Source: UMGS1649 sp045651205 (GTDB lineage Bacteria > Bacillota > Clostridia > TANB77 > CAG-465). Taken from it: a DNA stretch of 54,009 nt. The stretch lies in contig JAZRSA010000032.1 of assembly GCA_045651205.1 (NCBI GenBank), positions 1 to 54,009 on the forward strand, given 5' to 3'. Shown piece by piece: positions 25,642-33,838 of the stretch (positions within the stretch are counted from its first letter, which is position 1; every line of letters begins with the position of its first letter). The notes below the pieces were generated by a model that saw nothing but the letters and a program-made list of their open reading frames with translations, ran no database searches and had not been told where the DNA came from. The position numbers were made by a program, and so were the translations under genes.

Positions 25642-28050
25642 TTATTCTTGTTTGTTATCTCCTGTATCAATTATAATATCAAAATCAGTTGGATTGTTAA
25701 AATCAAATGATTGAATTGTTGGTTGATCATCATTAGCTTTTATTGGATCAGCAACTTGTACAGTCGATGTTGTATTAGTTACAGTGTTTGATGCACTAAA
25801 TATGTTATCATCGTCATCATCTAATATAGAGCTTGTATATGAACTACTTGATGAACTTAATGGTTTGTTTATCATAAACTTCTCAAAGTTGTACATATAA
25901 GCTGGATGTTTTTGTTTGTATTTATCTTCAAGGAAATCAACTTTACCTTCTCCGAAAATACTATTTCCGTTTTCAGCTTTAGTCTTATAATAGATAGCAC
26001 CAAATTTATGTTCAGATATCTTATGAACTTTAAATCTTTCTTTATCTTTAAGAGATACAGATTTCTTAGCTTTAAAGTTATCTGTTGGATCGAAGCTTGA
26101 AGACATATCTACTTTCTTAGTCATACCGAAAGCTTTATTCCAGTATTCACTATCTTCAGGAACTGTATCACCAAATACGATTTGAGTTTTTGTATTGGCA
26201 AGTACAACTTGTCTATAATATTCGAATCCTTTATTTTTTTCAAGTTGTGATAAGTTTTGTATTGCTATTGTAGCACCACATCTATATTTTCTAAATAGTG
26301 TGAACATTACTTCTGTATCTTTGTTGATGTATTCTGGGAATTCATCAATGTATAAGAAGTGAGGTATACGAGAATCTTCTGAACCAGCTCTTCTTAGTAC
26401 TGCGTCTTGGAATTGTAGTATGAAGAACATACCAAATGCCTTAGAAGCTATCATACCAAGTTCACCTTTTCTAGAACATGCTGTAATTACTTTACCTTCT
26501 TTTAAAGCAGTATCAAAGTCTATTACATTTGTTCTACCACAAAGAGCTCTCTTAATACCAGGGTGTCTTAATAAGTTGTTTAATTGAGTTATAGCACCGT
26601 ACAAGAATCTTTCAGTATCTTTTCTACCACTACCTCTTGTACCAGGTATTTCAAAACCGTTTATATTTAATGTTGGTTTATAGAAGTTCTTTTCAAAGTA
26701 TGCAATAAGTAGTTTGTACTTTTCAGCAAGCTCTGGAATTTTCTTCATATCTTCAGTCATTTCTTCAACTTTATCGAAGTTGTAAAGCATATCTAATACA
26801 TCTTCAAGAGATGGTAATTCACCATTATGTAATCTTGGATACATTTCTTTAAGTAGTATAGATAAGTTTTGGAATGCATCTGAAGTTAAGTTAGAGAAGA
26901 ATGCTTCTTCTTTAGCGCCTTCACTTTGTTGCATAGATTTTAGAACGTCTGCTATTATAGATGCAACCTTAGCTGGATCTGGAATAGCAAATGGGTTCAT
27001 ACTTAATGTATGTTCTGGGTCTGCAGGGTCTATAGTCAATACATCGATATCAAAGTTTTTAGCAACGTTTGTAAAGTTAGTTACATAAGAACCATCGTTT
27101 TCTACAACTGTAACACCAACGCCTCTATATACTACTTCGCCAGTTTCACTATCTTTATATAATATTACATCTTTTAATTCTGAATAGAATTCTTTTTCAT
27201 GACCTTTTTTAGGTTGTAAGTAATTTAAGCTAAAGTTTAAGTTAATGTATTCATTAGAGAATGGTCCTTCTATATATGCAATACCTTTCTTTAATAATCC
27301 ATAACCTAATTTTTTAGAATATTCACGTAAGAAGTACTTCTTTTCAAGGTCTCTAGCGCTCATTGGTAATAATACCATTGCTGTTTTACCTGTACCAGTA
27401 GCACCTTGTACTAATGTAGATTCCATTCTCTTCTTTTCAGGAACAACAATAGGTTTTAGTGTTTCTGGATCTTTACATATAATGTTTTCACAAGTAAATA
27501 TTCCTTTATCTGATTTAGGTTTGTTAACTTTCATACCACAGAAACCTACAACACCTTTGTTAATGTCATCATCTCTTAATACAAGTAGAGCGTAATCTAT
27601 ATAGTTAAATAATGAGATGAATGGAATAACAAAACATAATGTTTTAAGTGCAGGTCCAAATAATTCAGGACATTCAGTCATTAATATAGTGTAGTTAGGT
27701 AATTTTTCTAATATTGCCCATACTATTCTATTAATATTTGTAATTATTAATGAGTTTACTATAGCACCAAATATAAATACTCCAATTAAAAACCATTTTA
27801 TTCTGGCATCTTTACCAGATATTAATTTTGAATTTACACCATAAGAATACCATAATACAGGACAAACTAATGCCATGGAATATAGTATTGGATCAGGATG
27901 GTAAGGTAATCTACCTTCTGGAACAACAAACAGTGTAAATGTTTGTACTATTATAAATGCAACGACTACTAAGGTAAAGAAACCAAATATCGATGCGATA
28001 AATTTGTTCTGATCCTTTATTTTAAGTTTACTAAGAATGTTATATAACAA
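25642..28050 (-). CDS. VirD4/TraG-type coupling ATPase (type IV secretion)
   Basis: An 802-aa membrane ATPase of the T4SS coupling protein family, which hands DNA or protein substrates to a secretion channel. Three or four membrane helices lie in residues 19-150. The Walker A motif GATGTGKTA is at about 216-224, Walker B HFLYIDE at about 564-570, then the arginine- and glutamine-rich sensor region ATIAIQNLSQLE typical of TraG/VirD4. The last 80 residues are low complexity, Ser- and Asp-rich. The start is a TTG at 28050 with GGTG upstream. No relaxase, VirB4, VirB6 or surface-exclusion gene is in the window, so this is an orphan. Calling the substrate would be speculation. Confidence 0.85.
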   Translation of the reverse strand: MLYNILSKLKIKDQNKFIASIFGFFTLVVVAFIIVQTFTLFVVPEGRLPYHPDPILYSMALVCPVLWYSYGVNSKLISGKDARIKWFLIGVFIFGAIVNSLIITNINRIVWAILEKLPNYTILMTECPELFGPALKTLCFVIPFISLFNYIDYALLVLRDDDINKGVVGFCGMKVNKPKSDKGIFTCENIICKDPETLKPIVVPEKKRMESTLVQGATGTGKTAMVLLPMSARDLEKKYFLREYSKKLGYGLLKKGIAYIEGPFSNEYINLNFSLNYLQPKKGHEKEFYSELKDVILYKDSETGEVVYRGVGVTVVENDGSYVTNFTNVAKNFDIDVLTIDPADPEHTLSMNPFAIPDPAKVASIIADVLKSMQQSEGAKEEAFFSNLTSDAFQNLSILLKEMYPRLHNGELPSLEDVLDMLYNFDKVEEMTEDMKKIPELAEKYKLLIAYFEKNFYKPTLNINGFEIPGTRGSGRKDTERFLYGAITQLNNLLRHPGIKRALCGRTNVIDFDTALKEGKVITACSRKGELGMIASKAFGMFFILQFQDAVLRRAGSEDSRIPHFLYIDEFPEYINKDTEVMFTLFRKYRCGATIAIQNLSQLEKNKGFEYYRQVVLANTKTQIVFGDTVPEDSEYWNKAFGMTKKVDMSSSFDPTDNFKAKKSVSLKDKERFKVHKISEHKFGAIYYKTKAENGNSIFGEGKVDFLEDKYKQKHPAYMYNFEKFMINKPLSSSSSSYTSSILDDDDDNIFSASNTVTNTTSTVQVADPIKANDDQPTIQSFDFNNPTDFDIIIDTGDNKQE

Positions 28051-28169
28051 AAAATATCACCACTTTCATTTAAATCTTGTAAATAAACTTTTTCTGCTAT
28101 ATAATATACTACAGATTGAGTAGAAATTCAAGTAAAAGTATCGAATTATGGTAGAAATGAGGTAAATTT

Positions 28170-28703
28170 ATGAAATGTATTATAGGACTAGGTAATATCG
28201 GTAAAGAATATGAGTCTACTAGACATAATATGGGATTTATGATTGTAGATAGATTGGCAGAAAAATATAATATAAAAATAGATAAGAAAATGAAAAAATA
28301 CATGTATGGAGAAGGAAATATAAATGGTGAAAAAGTATGCCTTGTGAAACCAACTACATATATGAATTTAAGTGGTGAAGCTATAGTAGAACTTATGAAT
28401 TGGTATAAAATAGATAAGGAAGATATAGTGGTTATCTATGATGATATAGATATTACGTTTGGTGATGTAAGATATAGATTAAATGGAAGTGCTGGAACTC
28501 ACAATGGAATGAGAAATATTATAGCTCAAATAAAAACAGAAGATTTTGCAAGAATAAGAGTGGGTATAGAAAATAGAAATGGAGTACCAATACCACTTGT
28601 AGATTATGTACTTCAAAGAATGAACAAAGAAGAAATAAAAACTATAGATGACACAATATATAATATAGTAGAAGAAAATATAAACAAGTTCTTGACAAAA
28701 TAA
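28170..28703 (+). CDS. pth: Peptidyl-tRNA hydrolase
   Basis: Releases tRNA from dropped-off peptidyl-tRNA. The 177-aa protein has the N-terminal motif CIIGLGNIGKEYESTRHNMG containing the catalytic His of RHN (the usual NPG is NIG here), KPTTYMNLSGEAI, IYDDIDITFGDVR, and GSAGTHNGMRNI. The length is slightly short but complete. AAATGAGGTAAATTT precedes the ATG. The promoter of rplU begins inside its last codons. Confidence 0.95.
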   Translation: MKCIIGLGNIGKEYESTRHNMGFMIVDRLAEKYNIKIDKKMKKYMYGEGNINGEKVCLVKPTTYMNLSGEAIVELMNWYKIDKEDIVVIYDDIDITFGDVRYRLNGSAGTHNGMRNIIAQIKTEDFARIRVGIENRNGVPIPLVDYVLQRMNKEEIKTIDDTIYNIVEENINKFLTK

Positions 28704-28720
28704 ACCCTCTATGTTAAAAT
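28692..28720 (+). promoter_or_regulatory. Promoter of rplU-rpmA
   Basis: TTGACA (28692-28697) and TAAAAT (28715-28720) have 17-bp spacing. The -35 box overlaps the end of pth. Confidence 0.78.
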
Positions 28721-28727
28721 ATTGAGG

Positions 28728-28807
28728 TAATTAGTGTGAATTGGGTTAAAAAGAGCTTTAAGGCCACCTACATTCAACTATGGCAAGCAAGAATTGGAGG
28801 AAAAGAA
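28728..28807 (+). promoter_or_regulatory. Probable L21 mRNA leader
   Basis: About 80 transcribed bases lie between the rplU promoter and its ribosome site. The position and size fit the L21 leader found in many Firmicutes, a structured 5' element thought to mediate ribosomal-protein feedback. I recognise it by context, not by a checked fold. The in-frame extension of L21 through this leader is not protein-like and is rejected. Confidence 0.45.
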
Positions 28808-29164
28808 ATGTACGCAATAATTGAAGCATGTGGAAAACAATACAAAGTTTCTGAAGGAGACATTGTTTTCATGGAAAGACTTGATGCAGAAGAAGGTAAA
28901 ACAGTTACTTTTGATCAAGTATTACTAGTTTCTGATGAAGCTAAAACAGAAGTTGGTGCTCCAACTGTTAAAAATGCTAAAGTAACAGCAACTGTTATAG
29001 GTCATGGAAAAGGTAAAAAAGTAAGAGTGTTCAAATACAAAGCTAAGAAAAATGAAAGAAAAGCAAGAGGACACAGATGGTGCTACACTAAAGTTCAAAT
29101 TGAAAAGATAGCAACTAAGGCACCAGCAAAAAAAGCTGAAGCTACAGAAACAGTAGAAGCTTAA
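28808..29164 (+). CDS. rplU: 50S ribosomal protein L21
   Basis: L21, 118 aa, begins MYAIIEACGKQYKVSEGD and contains VFKYKAKKNERKARGHR-type basic repeats typical of the family, ending in an Ala/Glu-rich tail. I use the ATG at 28808 because GGAGG lies 8 bases upstream and the protein then matches the family start; an in-frame start at 28736 would translate the leader. The next gene is rpmA after 40 bases, without the Prp protease gene usually found between them in Firmicutes. Confidence 0.97.
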   Translation: MYAIIEACGKQYKVSEGDIVFMERLDAEEGKTVTFDQVLLVSDEAKTEVGAPTVKNAKVTATVIGHGKGKKVRVFKYKAKKNERKARGHRWCYTKVQIEKIATKAPAKKAEATETVEA

Positions 29165-29204
29165 TTAATTTAGAATTGATGTAAAGGAAGAGGAGTTGAG
29201 ATAA

Positions 29205-29462
29205 ATGGCACATAAAAAAGGTGGTGGATCTACTAAGAACGGTAGAGACAGTATAGGTAAAAGACTTGGTGCTAAAAGAGCAGATGGACAATTTGTTGAA
29301 GCAGGAAATATTTTAGTAAGACAAAGAGGAACTAAAATACATCCAGGAACAAATGTTGGAATCGGTAAAGACGATACATTATTTGCTAAAGAAAGCGGAA
29401 TACTAAAATTTGAAAGATTAGGTAGAGCTAAAACAAAAGCAAGTGTTTACAAAGAAAATTAA
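29205..29462 (+). CDS. rpmA: 50S ribosomal protein L27, without the Firmicute N-terminal extension
   Basis: L27, 85 aa, begins MAHKKGGGSTKNGRDS and so has the mature N-terminus directly at the initiator Met, as in proteobacteria. In most Firmicutes L27 has an extra segment of about nine residues ending in a Phe-Phe/Leu-Phe site that the Prp protease removes. Here the codon just upstream of the ATG is a stop, so no extension can be encoded. The basic N-terminal tail that reaches the peptidyl-transferase centre is intact. A hairpin terminator follows. Confidence 0.97.
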   Translation: MAHKKGGGSTKNGRDSIGKRLGAKRADGQFVEAGNILVRQRGTKIHPGTNVGIGKDDTLFAKESGILKFERLGRAKTKASVYKEN

Positions 29463-29468
29463 TTATAA

Positions 29469-29498
29469 AAAAGTGCCTTAAATATAGGGCACTTTTAT
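29469..29498 (+). terminator. Terminator after rpmA
   Basis: AAAAGTGCC and GGCACTTTT form a perfect 9-bp stem followed by ATTGTTT. Confidence 0.88.
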
Positions 29499-29568
29499 TG
29501 TTTCTATAAGCTACTTAGTATATAATATAACTTAGAGTTATATATGTAATATATATGAGGTGAAAGAA

Positions 29569-30594
29569 ATGAAAGAAAAAAAGAGAATATTAACAGGGGA
29601 TAGACCTACTGGAAAGCTACATATAGGCCACTATTTTGGATCATTACAAAATAGAGTTAAACTACAAGATGAATATGATACATATATTCTTGTAGCAGAT
29701 GTTCAAGCTTTAACAGATAATTTTAATAACCCTGCAAAAGTAAGAGAAAATATATTAGAAACAACAATAGACAATTTATCCGCTGGATTAGATCCAAACA
29801 AAGTTACATTCGTTGTTCAATCTATGATACCAGAAATAGCAGAACTTACAGTTTTCTATTCTAACTTAGTAACAGTATCTAGATTACAAAGAAATCCAAC
29901 TATTAAAACTGAAATAGCTCAAAAGAAAGAACTATTTGGGAATAGTGGAGAATCTGTAACTTATGGATTTTTAGGTTATCCAGTATCTCAAGCAGCAGAT
30001 ATAACAGCATTTAATGCAGATGTAATACCTGTAGGTGAAGACCAATTACCACTTATAGAACAAACTAGAGAAATAGTTAGAAAATTTAATTCATTATATG
30101 GTGAGGGCAAAGATGTATTAACTGAACCAGAAGCAATACTTAGCAAAAATAATAGAATTAAAGGTCTAGATGGTGGAGTTAAAATGGGCAAGAGTTTAGG
30201 TAATGCAATTTACCTAGCAGATGATGATGAAACAATAAAATCTAAAGTAATGTCTGCAGTAACAGACCCAGCTAAAATTAGAAAAGATGATCCTGCAAAT
30301 CCAGATGTTTGTATGGTAGCATATTACCACAAACTATTTAGCGAAGGTGCAGTAGAAAATATTTGTGATGAATGCCGTAAGGGAACTAGAGGATGCGTTA
30401 ATTGTAAACGTGAACTTATAGCAAACATAATCACAAAACTTGAACCTATTCGTGAAAGAAGAAGATATTACGAATCTCATAAGGATGAAGTAAAGAAGAT
30501 TCTAGAAGAAGGTAGCAAGAAAGCAAGACTAGTTACAAGAGAAACATTAAAGCAAGTTAAAGAGGCAATGAGAATAGACTACTTTGAAGAATAA
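29569..30594 (+). CDS. trpS: Tryptophanyl-tRNA synthetase
   Basis: Charges tRNA-Trp. The 341-aa class I enzyme has the HIGH region DRPTGKLHIGHYFGSL and the KMSKS equivalent GVKMGKSLGN, where the first Ser is Gly. A Cys-containing stretch (ICDECRKG, CVNCKREL) near residue 275 fits a known TrpRS subgroup. I start at the ATG at 29569 because GAGGTG ends just before it; the in-frame GTG at 29560 is part of that ribosome site. It is followed by a 482-aa unknown gene and obg on the same strand. No T-box is seen upstream, unlike pheST. Confidence 0.96.
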   Translation: MKEKKRILTGDRPTGKLHIGHYFGSLQNRVKLQDEYDTYILVADVQALTDNFNNPAKVRENILETTIDNLSAGLDPNKVTFVVQSMIPEIAELTVFYSNLVTVSRLQRNPTIKTEIAQKKELFGNSGESVTYGFLGYPVSQAADITAFNADVIPVGEDQLPLIEQTREIVRKFNSLYGEGKDVLTEPEAILSKNNRIKGLDGGVKMGKSLGNAIYLADDDETIKSKVMSAVTDPAKIRKDDPANPDVCMVAYYHKLFSEGAVENICDECRKGTRGCVNCKRELIANIITKLEPIRERRRYYESHKDEVKKILEEGSKKARLVTRETLKQVKEAMRIDYFEE

Positions 30595-30622
30595 TATATA
30601 AATATACATAGGAGGAATATAT

Positions 30623-32071
30623 ATGTACGCTGAATGTGCGCTGTTAGGTGCGGGTGCTGTAATAGCAAGCGATGCACTTAGAGTTGAATATTTAAAAAGC
30701 AAACATAGGGAACTAACAGATGTTGAGAAAAGAGAGTTTTCAGAAGATAAGTCAAGAAGATTTATTCATTTTACATCTAGAAGTTCAGCAGAAAAAATTA
30801 TGCAATCTGGTTTCTTAATCCCTACAAAAGGGGTTTTGGATAACCATTTTACAAGAAGTGTAGATGGAAAAGGTAAAAAGAAAAATTCGGAAATGGTATA
30901 TATGTTTGATTCTGCTACGTTTAGTGTAGACGATTATATACGTAATCTTCCTATGAAGCAATCGCCGTTTATGGGATGCTATGAATATTATGCAATAAGT
31001 ACAAGACCTAATCAGTATGATATAAACGACTTTAAGAAAAGAGCACAAGACGGGGCTATTACTTATGAAGGTAGATTAGATATAGATGGAACAGATACAA
31101 GACTTGTAAAATATGCCCTTACATTAGATGAACAAGGTGAGTATACATTTACAGAAATGGGAATGAATGATGAGTATGTTCCATCAGAAGAATTACTTGC
31201 AAAACTAGAAAAAGATAAAACAACAGCAATTGGATTTATAGCAAAGGGCTATACTTCGGAAGTAAGAACAGCTAAAAAATCACTTAAAAGATTTAAATTA
31301 GAAGCGCCAGAATATAAAGCTCAGCTAAGAAAAAGAAAAGATTTTATAAAAGCAAATAAGCAATTTATTGCAGAAGAAAAAGATAAATCGTACATATATG
31401 AACAAGATGGTAGAACTATTGTTGTAAAGAATATAGAATATGAAGAAATTGGTGGTAAAAAGCTTCAAAAAATTGCAATAATGGAAAGAGAAGATGCAAA
31501 TGGTAAAAAAACTAAAGATGGTATGACTTTCTGTTATATGGATGAAGCGGACATAGCTGGAATTGAACCAGAAGTTGCAGCTAAATATTTCTTTGCAAAC
31601 CATGACATAGCAAAAGCTTCTAAATCTAAAGTCCCAACATATATTGGCTTACCACTTCATAATCTAGAAACTGGTGAAGTAGTAAACGAATATGATGAAC
31701 ATTTCGATAAAGATTTTAGAGCATATATGGATAAGCGTCAAAGAACTAGAGACAGATTAGATAAAAAAGAAGCTGAACTTAAAGAAAAGAGAAGCTTGAA
31801 GCATAAAATAAAAGCATTCTTTAGTAAGATATTTCATTCAAAACAAGAGACACCATTACTTATAGAAAGCGCAGAAGATGAGGACAGACAAAGATTAGCA
31901 CAACTTGGATATTCAAGTGTAGAAGCTATGAATAATGATGATAGAGATGCAAAAATGTTTAAGCTTCTAGAAGAAGGAACATATCCTCCTGAAGAAGTTG
32001 CAACATATGATATAACAAACGAAAGACAAGATACATTAACAGTAAAGCCAAGAAAAGTAGGAGATAGATAG
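30623..32071 (+). CDS. Unknown 482-aa protein with ADP-ribosyltransferase-like N-terminus
   Basis: A short hydrophobic N-terminal segment (about residues 4-18) is followed by IHFTSRSSAEKIMQSGFLIP (about residues 48-67), with MVYMF about 25 residues later. This strand-helix pattern, with a His in the first strand and a helix ending in Gly, resembles DarT, KptA and other ART-fold proteins. The expected later Tyr and Glu residues could not be placed with certainty. Residues 240-420 are charged and partly coiled coil, with a basic patch KRSLKHKIKAFFSKIFHSK near 395-413. AGGAGGAATATAT precedes the ATG. It sits 28 bases after trpS and touches obg with no gap. Function is open. Confidence 0.65.
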   Translation: MYAECALLGAGAVIASDALRVEYLKSKHRELTDVEKREFSEDKSRRFIHFTSRSSAEKIMQSGFLIPTKGVLDNHFTRSVDGKGKKKNSEMVYMFDSATFSVDDYIRNLPMKQSPFMGCYEYYAISTRPNQYDINDFKKRAQDGAITYEGRLDIDGTDTRLVKYALTLDEQGEYTFTEMGMNDEYVPSEELLAKLEKDKTTAIGFIAKGYTSEVRTAKKSLKRFKLEAPEYKAQLRKRKDFIKANKQFIAEEKDKSYIYEQDGRTIVVKNIEYEEIGGKKLQKIAIMEREDANGKKTKDGMTFCYMDEADIAGIEPEVAAKYFFANHDIAKASKSKVPTYIGLPLHNLETGEVVNEYDEHFDKDFRAYMDKRQRTRDRLDKKEAELKEKRSLKHKIKAFFSKIFHSKQETPLLIESAEDEDRQRLAQLGYSSVEAMNNDDRDAKMFKLLEEGTYPPEEVATYDITNERQDTLTVKPRKVGDR

Positions 32072-33358
32072 ATGTTTGTAGATTATACTAAAATAAAAGT
32101 AAAAGCAGGAGATGGTGGAAATGGAGCAATGACATTCCACAGAGAAAAATATGTAGATAGCGGCGGACCAGATGGTGGAGATGGCGGCCGTGGTGGTAGC
32201 ATAATCTTTAGAGTGCATCCTGGAATGAATACACTAATAAACTTTAGCTATAACAAAAAAATATTCGCTAAAAACGGTGAAAATGGTGCAAAGAAAAATT
32301 GTGCTGGTAAAAGCGCAGAAGATGTATATGTAGATGTACCAAAAGGAACTGTTGTAAGAGATTTAGAAAATGGTAAGATTATAGCAGACTTAAATAAAGA
32401 CGACTCTGTAGCAGTAATTGCTAAAGGTGGTCGTGGTGGTAAAGGAAATCAACACTTTGCAAACTCTGTAAGACAAGCACCAAGATTTTCTGAACAAGGA
32501 GAACCAGGAGAAGAAAAAGAACTTGAACTAGAACTTAAATTAATTGCAGATGTTGGACTTGTAGGATTTCCAAACGTAGGTAAATCTACATTAATATCTA
32601 TGGTATCTTCTGCAAAACCTAAAATTGCAAACTATCACTTTACAACTCTTGAACCAAGTTTAGGTGTTGTAACAGCAAAAGATGGTTCGTCATTTGTAAT
32701 GGCAGATATACCTGGAATTATAGAAGGTGCTGCTGAAGGCGTAGGTCTTGGAATTAAATTCTTAAGACATATAGAAAGAAATAAAATATTACTTCATGTA
32801 ATAGATATTTCAGGAAGTGAAGACCGCGATCCAATAGATGACTATTACACAATAAATGTTGAACTTAGAAAGTTTAGTGAAAAATTAGCAGAAAAGAAAC
32901 AAATAATTGTTGCAAACAAAATAGATGTTTTAGTAGATGAAACTAAACTTGATGAGTTAAAAGAGGTAGCGGCTAAAGATGGTCGTGAAGTGGTAGCAAT
33001 ATCTGCTGCAACAAATGTTAATGTTAAAGAATTAATAGAAATAGTTTCTAAAGCATTGAAAGAACTACCTGAAGAAGAGATAGAAGATGCAGATGAAGAA
33101 GTGTTTACAATTTCTTTAGATAAACGTAATAAAGATGAAGAGGACTTTAGAATAGAAATTATTGAATGCGAATATACAGTAATTGGACCAGCAATAGACA
33201 AACTTATGAGAAGAGTTAATGTTGAAGATTTTGAATCAAGACAATACATGCAACGTTCATTAAAACTTATGGGAGTAATGGATGAATTAAGAAAAATGGG
33301 TATTGAAACAGGTGATACTGTGGATATCAAAGGCTTCAAATTTAACTGGGAAGAATAA
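32072..33358 (+). CDS. obg: GTPase Obg (ribosome assembly, stress)
   Basis: Obg, 428 aa, has the Gly-rich Obg fold (residues 1-158), a central G domain with GFPNVGKST, DIPGIIEGA and NKID motifs, and the C-terminal OCT domain of about 70 residues present in Firmicute Obg. It binds the 50S subunit and is essential in many bacteria; in Bacillus it is also needed for sporulation. The ATG follows the stop codon of the unknown gene directly, so translation is coupled. Unlike the usual rplU-rpmA-obg order, trpS and a large unknown gene separate obg from rpmA. Confidence 0.97.
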   Translation: MFVDYTKIKVKAGDGGNGAMTFHREKYVDSGGPDGGDGGRGGSIIFRVHPGMNTLINFSYNKKIFAKNGENGAKKNCAGKSAEDVYVDVPKGTVVRDLENGKIIADLNKDDSVAVIAKGGRGGKGNQHFANSVRQAPRFSEQGEPGEEKELELELKLIADVGLVGFPNVGKSTLISMVSSAKPKIANYHFTTLEPSLGVVTAKDGSSFVMADIPGIIEGAAEGVGLGIKFLRHIERNKILLHVIDISGSEDRDPIDDYYTINVELRKFSEKLAEKKQIIVANKIDVLVDETKLDELKEVAAKDGREVVAISAATNVNVKELIEIVSKALKELPEEEIEDADEEVFTISLDKRNKDEEDFRIEIIECEYTVIGPAIDKLMRRVNVEDFESRQYMQRSLKLMGVMDELRKMGIETGDTVDIKGFKFNWEE

Positions 33359-33399
33359 TATGTACAATAATAGAATAGATTGTACAAGGAGGAATTAAG

Positions 33400-33654
33400 A
33401 TGGAAATATTAGGAGCGATTGGTGGAGTAATAGCATTAATAATAATAGTTAGATTGTTATTATGTCCAATTAAATGGATATTCAAATTAGTAATAAATGC
33501 AGCTGTAGGTTTAGTGATTTTATTTATATTTAATCATTTTGGTTTAATGTTAGTTGGTTTTACAATTCCAATAAACTTTATAACAGCAGCAATAGTCGGA
33601 ATACTAGGAATACCAGGAATATTAGGACTAATTGCGTATTTTATGTTTTTTTAA
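33400..33654 (+). CDS. bofA: BofA-like pro-sigma-K processing inhibitor
   Basis: An 84-aa integral membrane protein with two or three helices. The middle and C-terminal part (KLVINAAVGLVILFIFNHFG, then IPINFITAAIVGILGIPG) matches the BofA family, where a conserved NA-x-G and an IPIN...GIPG segment occur. In Bacillus, BofA holds the SpoIVFB protease inactive until the forespore signals. AGGAGGAATTAAG precedes the ATG. Its place 41 bases after obg suggests one transcript. No spoIVFB gene is in view. Confidence 0.8.
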   Translation: MEILGAIGGVIALIIIVRLLLCPIKWIFKLVINAAVGLVILFIFNHFGLMLVGFTIPINFITAAIVGILGIPGILGLIAYFMFF

Positions 33655-33666
33655 TTAGATAAATAA

Positions 33667-33695
33667 TTGAAATTTAATCCCGCTTATGGTAAAAT
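33667..33695 (+). promoter_or_regulatory. Promoter of tRNA-Gly
   Basis: TTGAAA (33667-33672) and TAAAAT (33690-33695) have 17-bp spacing. The -10 box lies in the centre of the 41-nt palindrome at 33675-33715. Confidence 0.65.
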
Positions 33696-33715
33696 TTTTA
33701 CCGTAGGCGGGATTA
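33675..33715. repeat. 41-nt palindrome overlapping the 5' end of tRNA-Gly
   Basis: TAATCCCGC (33675-33683) is the exact reverse complement of GCGGGATTA (33707-33715), which is the first nine bases of the tRNA. Inner arms GGTAA and TTACC extend the pairing with one wobble and one mismatch. There is no U-run, so this is not an ordinary terminator. Confidence 0.8.
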
Positions 33716-33780
33716 GTTTAGTGGTAGAATACAAGGCTTCCGATCTTTTGGCGTGGGTTCGATTCCCACATCTCGCTCCA
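33707..33780 (+). tRNA. tRNA-Gly (anticodon TCC)
   Basis: A 74-base cloverleaf with encoded CCA. The acceptor stem is GCGGGAT with ATCTCGC (one G-T pair), the D arm is GTTTAGTGGTAGAAT, the anticodon loop is CTTCCGA with TCC, and the T arm is GTGGG-TTCGATT-CCCAC. Position 27-43 is a C-T mismatch and position 37 is G where A is more common. Confidence 0.93.
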
Positions 33781-33802
33781 ATCTATAATCAAAAAAAATA
33801 AA

Positions 33803-33831
33803 TAAAAAGCACTCAATAGGGTGCTTTTTAA
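33803..33831. terminator. Bidirectional terminator after tRNA-Gly
   Basis: AAAAAGCAC and GTGCTTTTT form a perfect 9-bp stem. It serves the tRNA and the opposing CBS-domain gene. Confidence 0.85.
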
Positions 33832-33838
33832 TGATTAG

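Noticed and set aside
28736..28807. 24-residue N-terminal extension of L21
   Set aside because: It translates the leader between promoter and ribosome site; the family start and GGAGG support 28808.
33675..33715. Palindrome before tRNA-Gly as an ordinary terminator of obg-bofA
   Set aside because: There is no U-run after the stem and its right arm is the tRNA itself.
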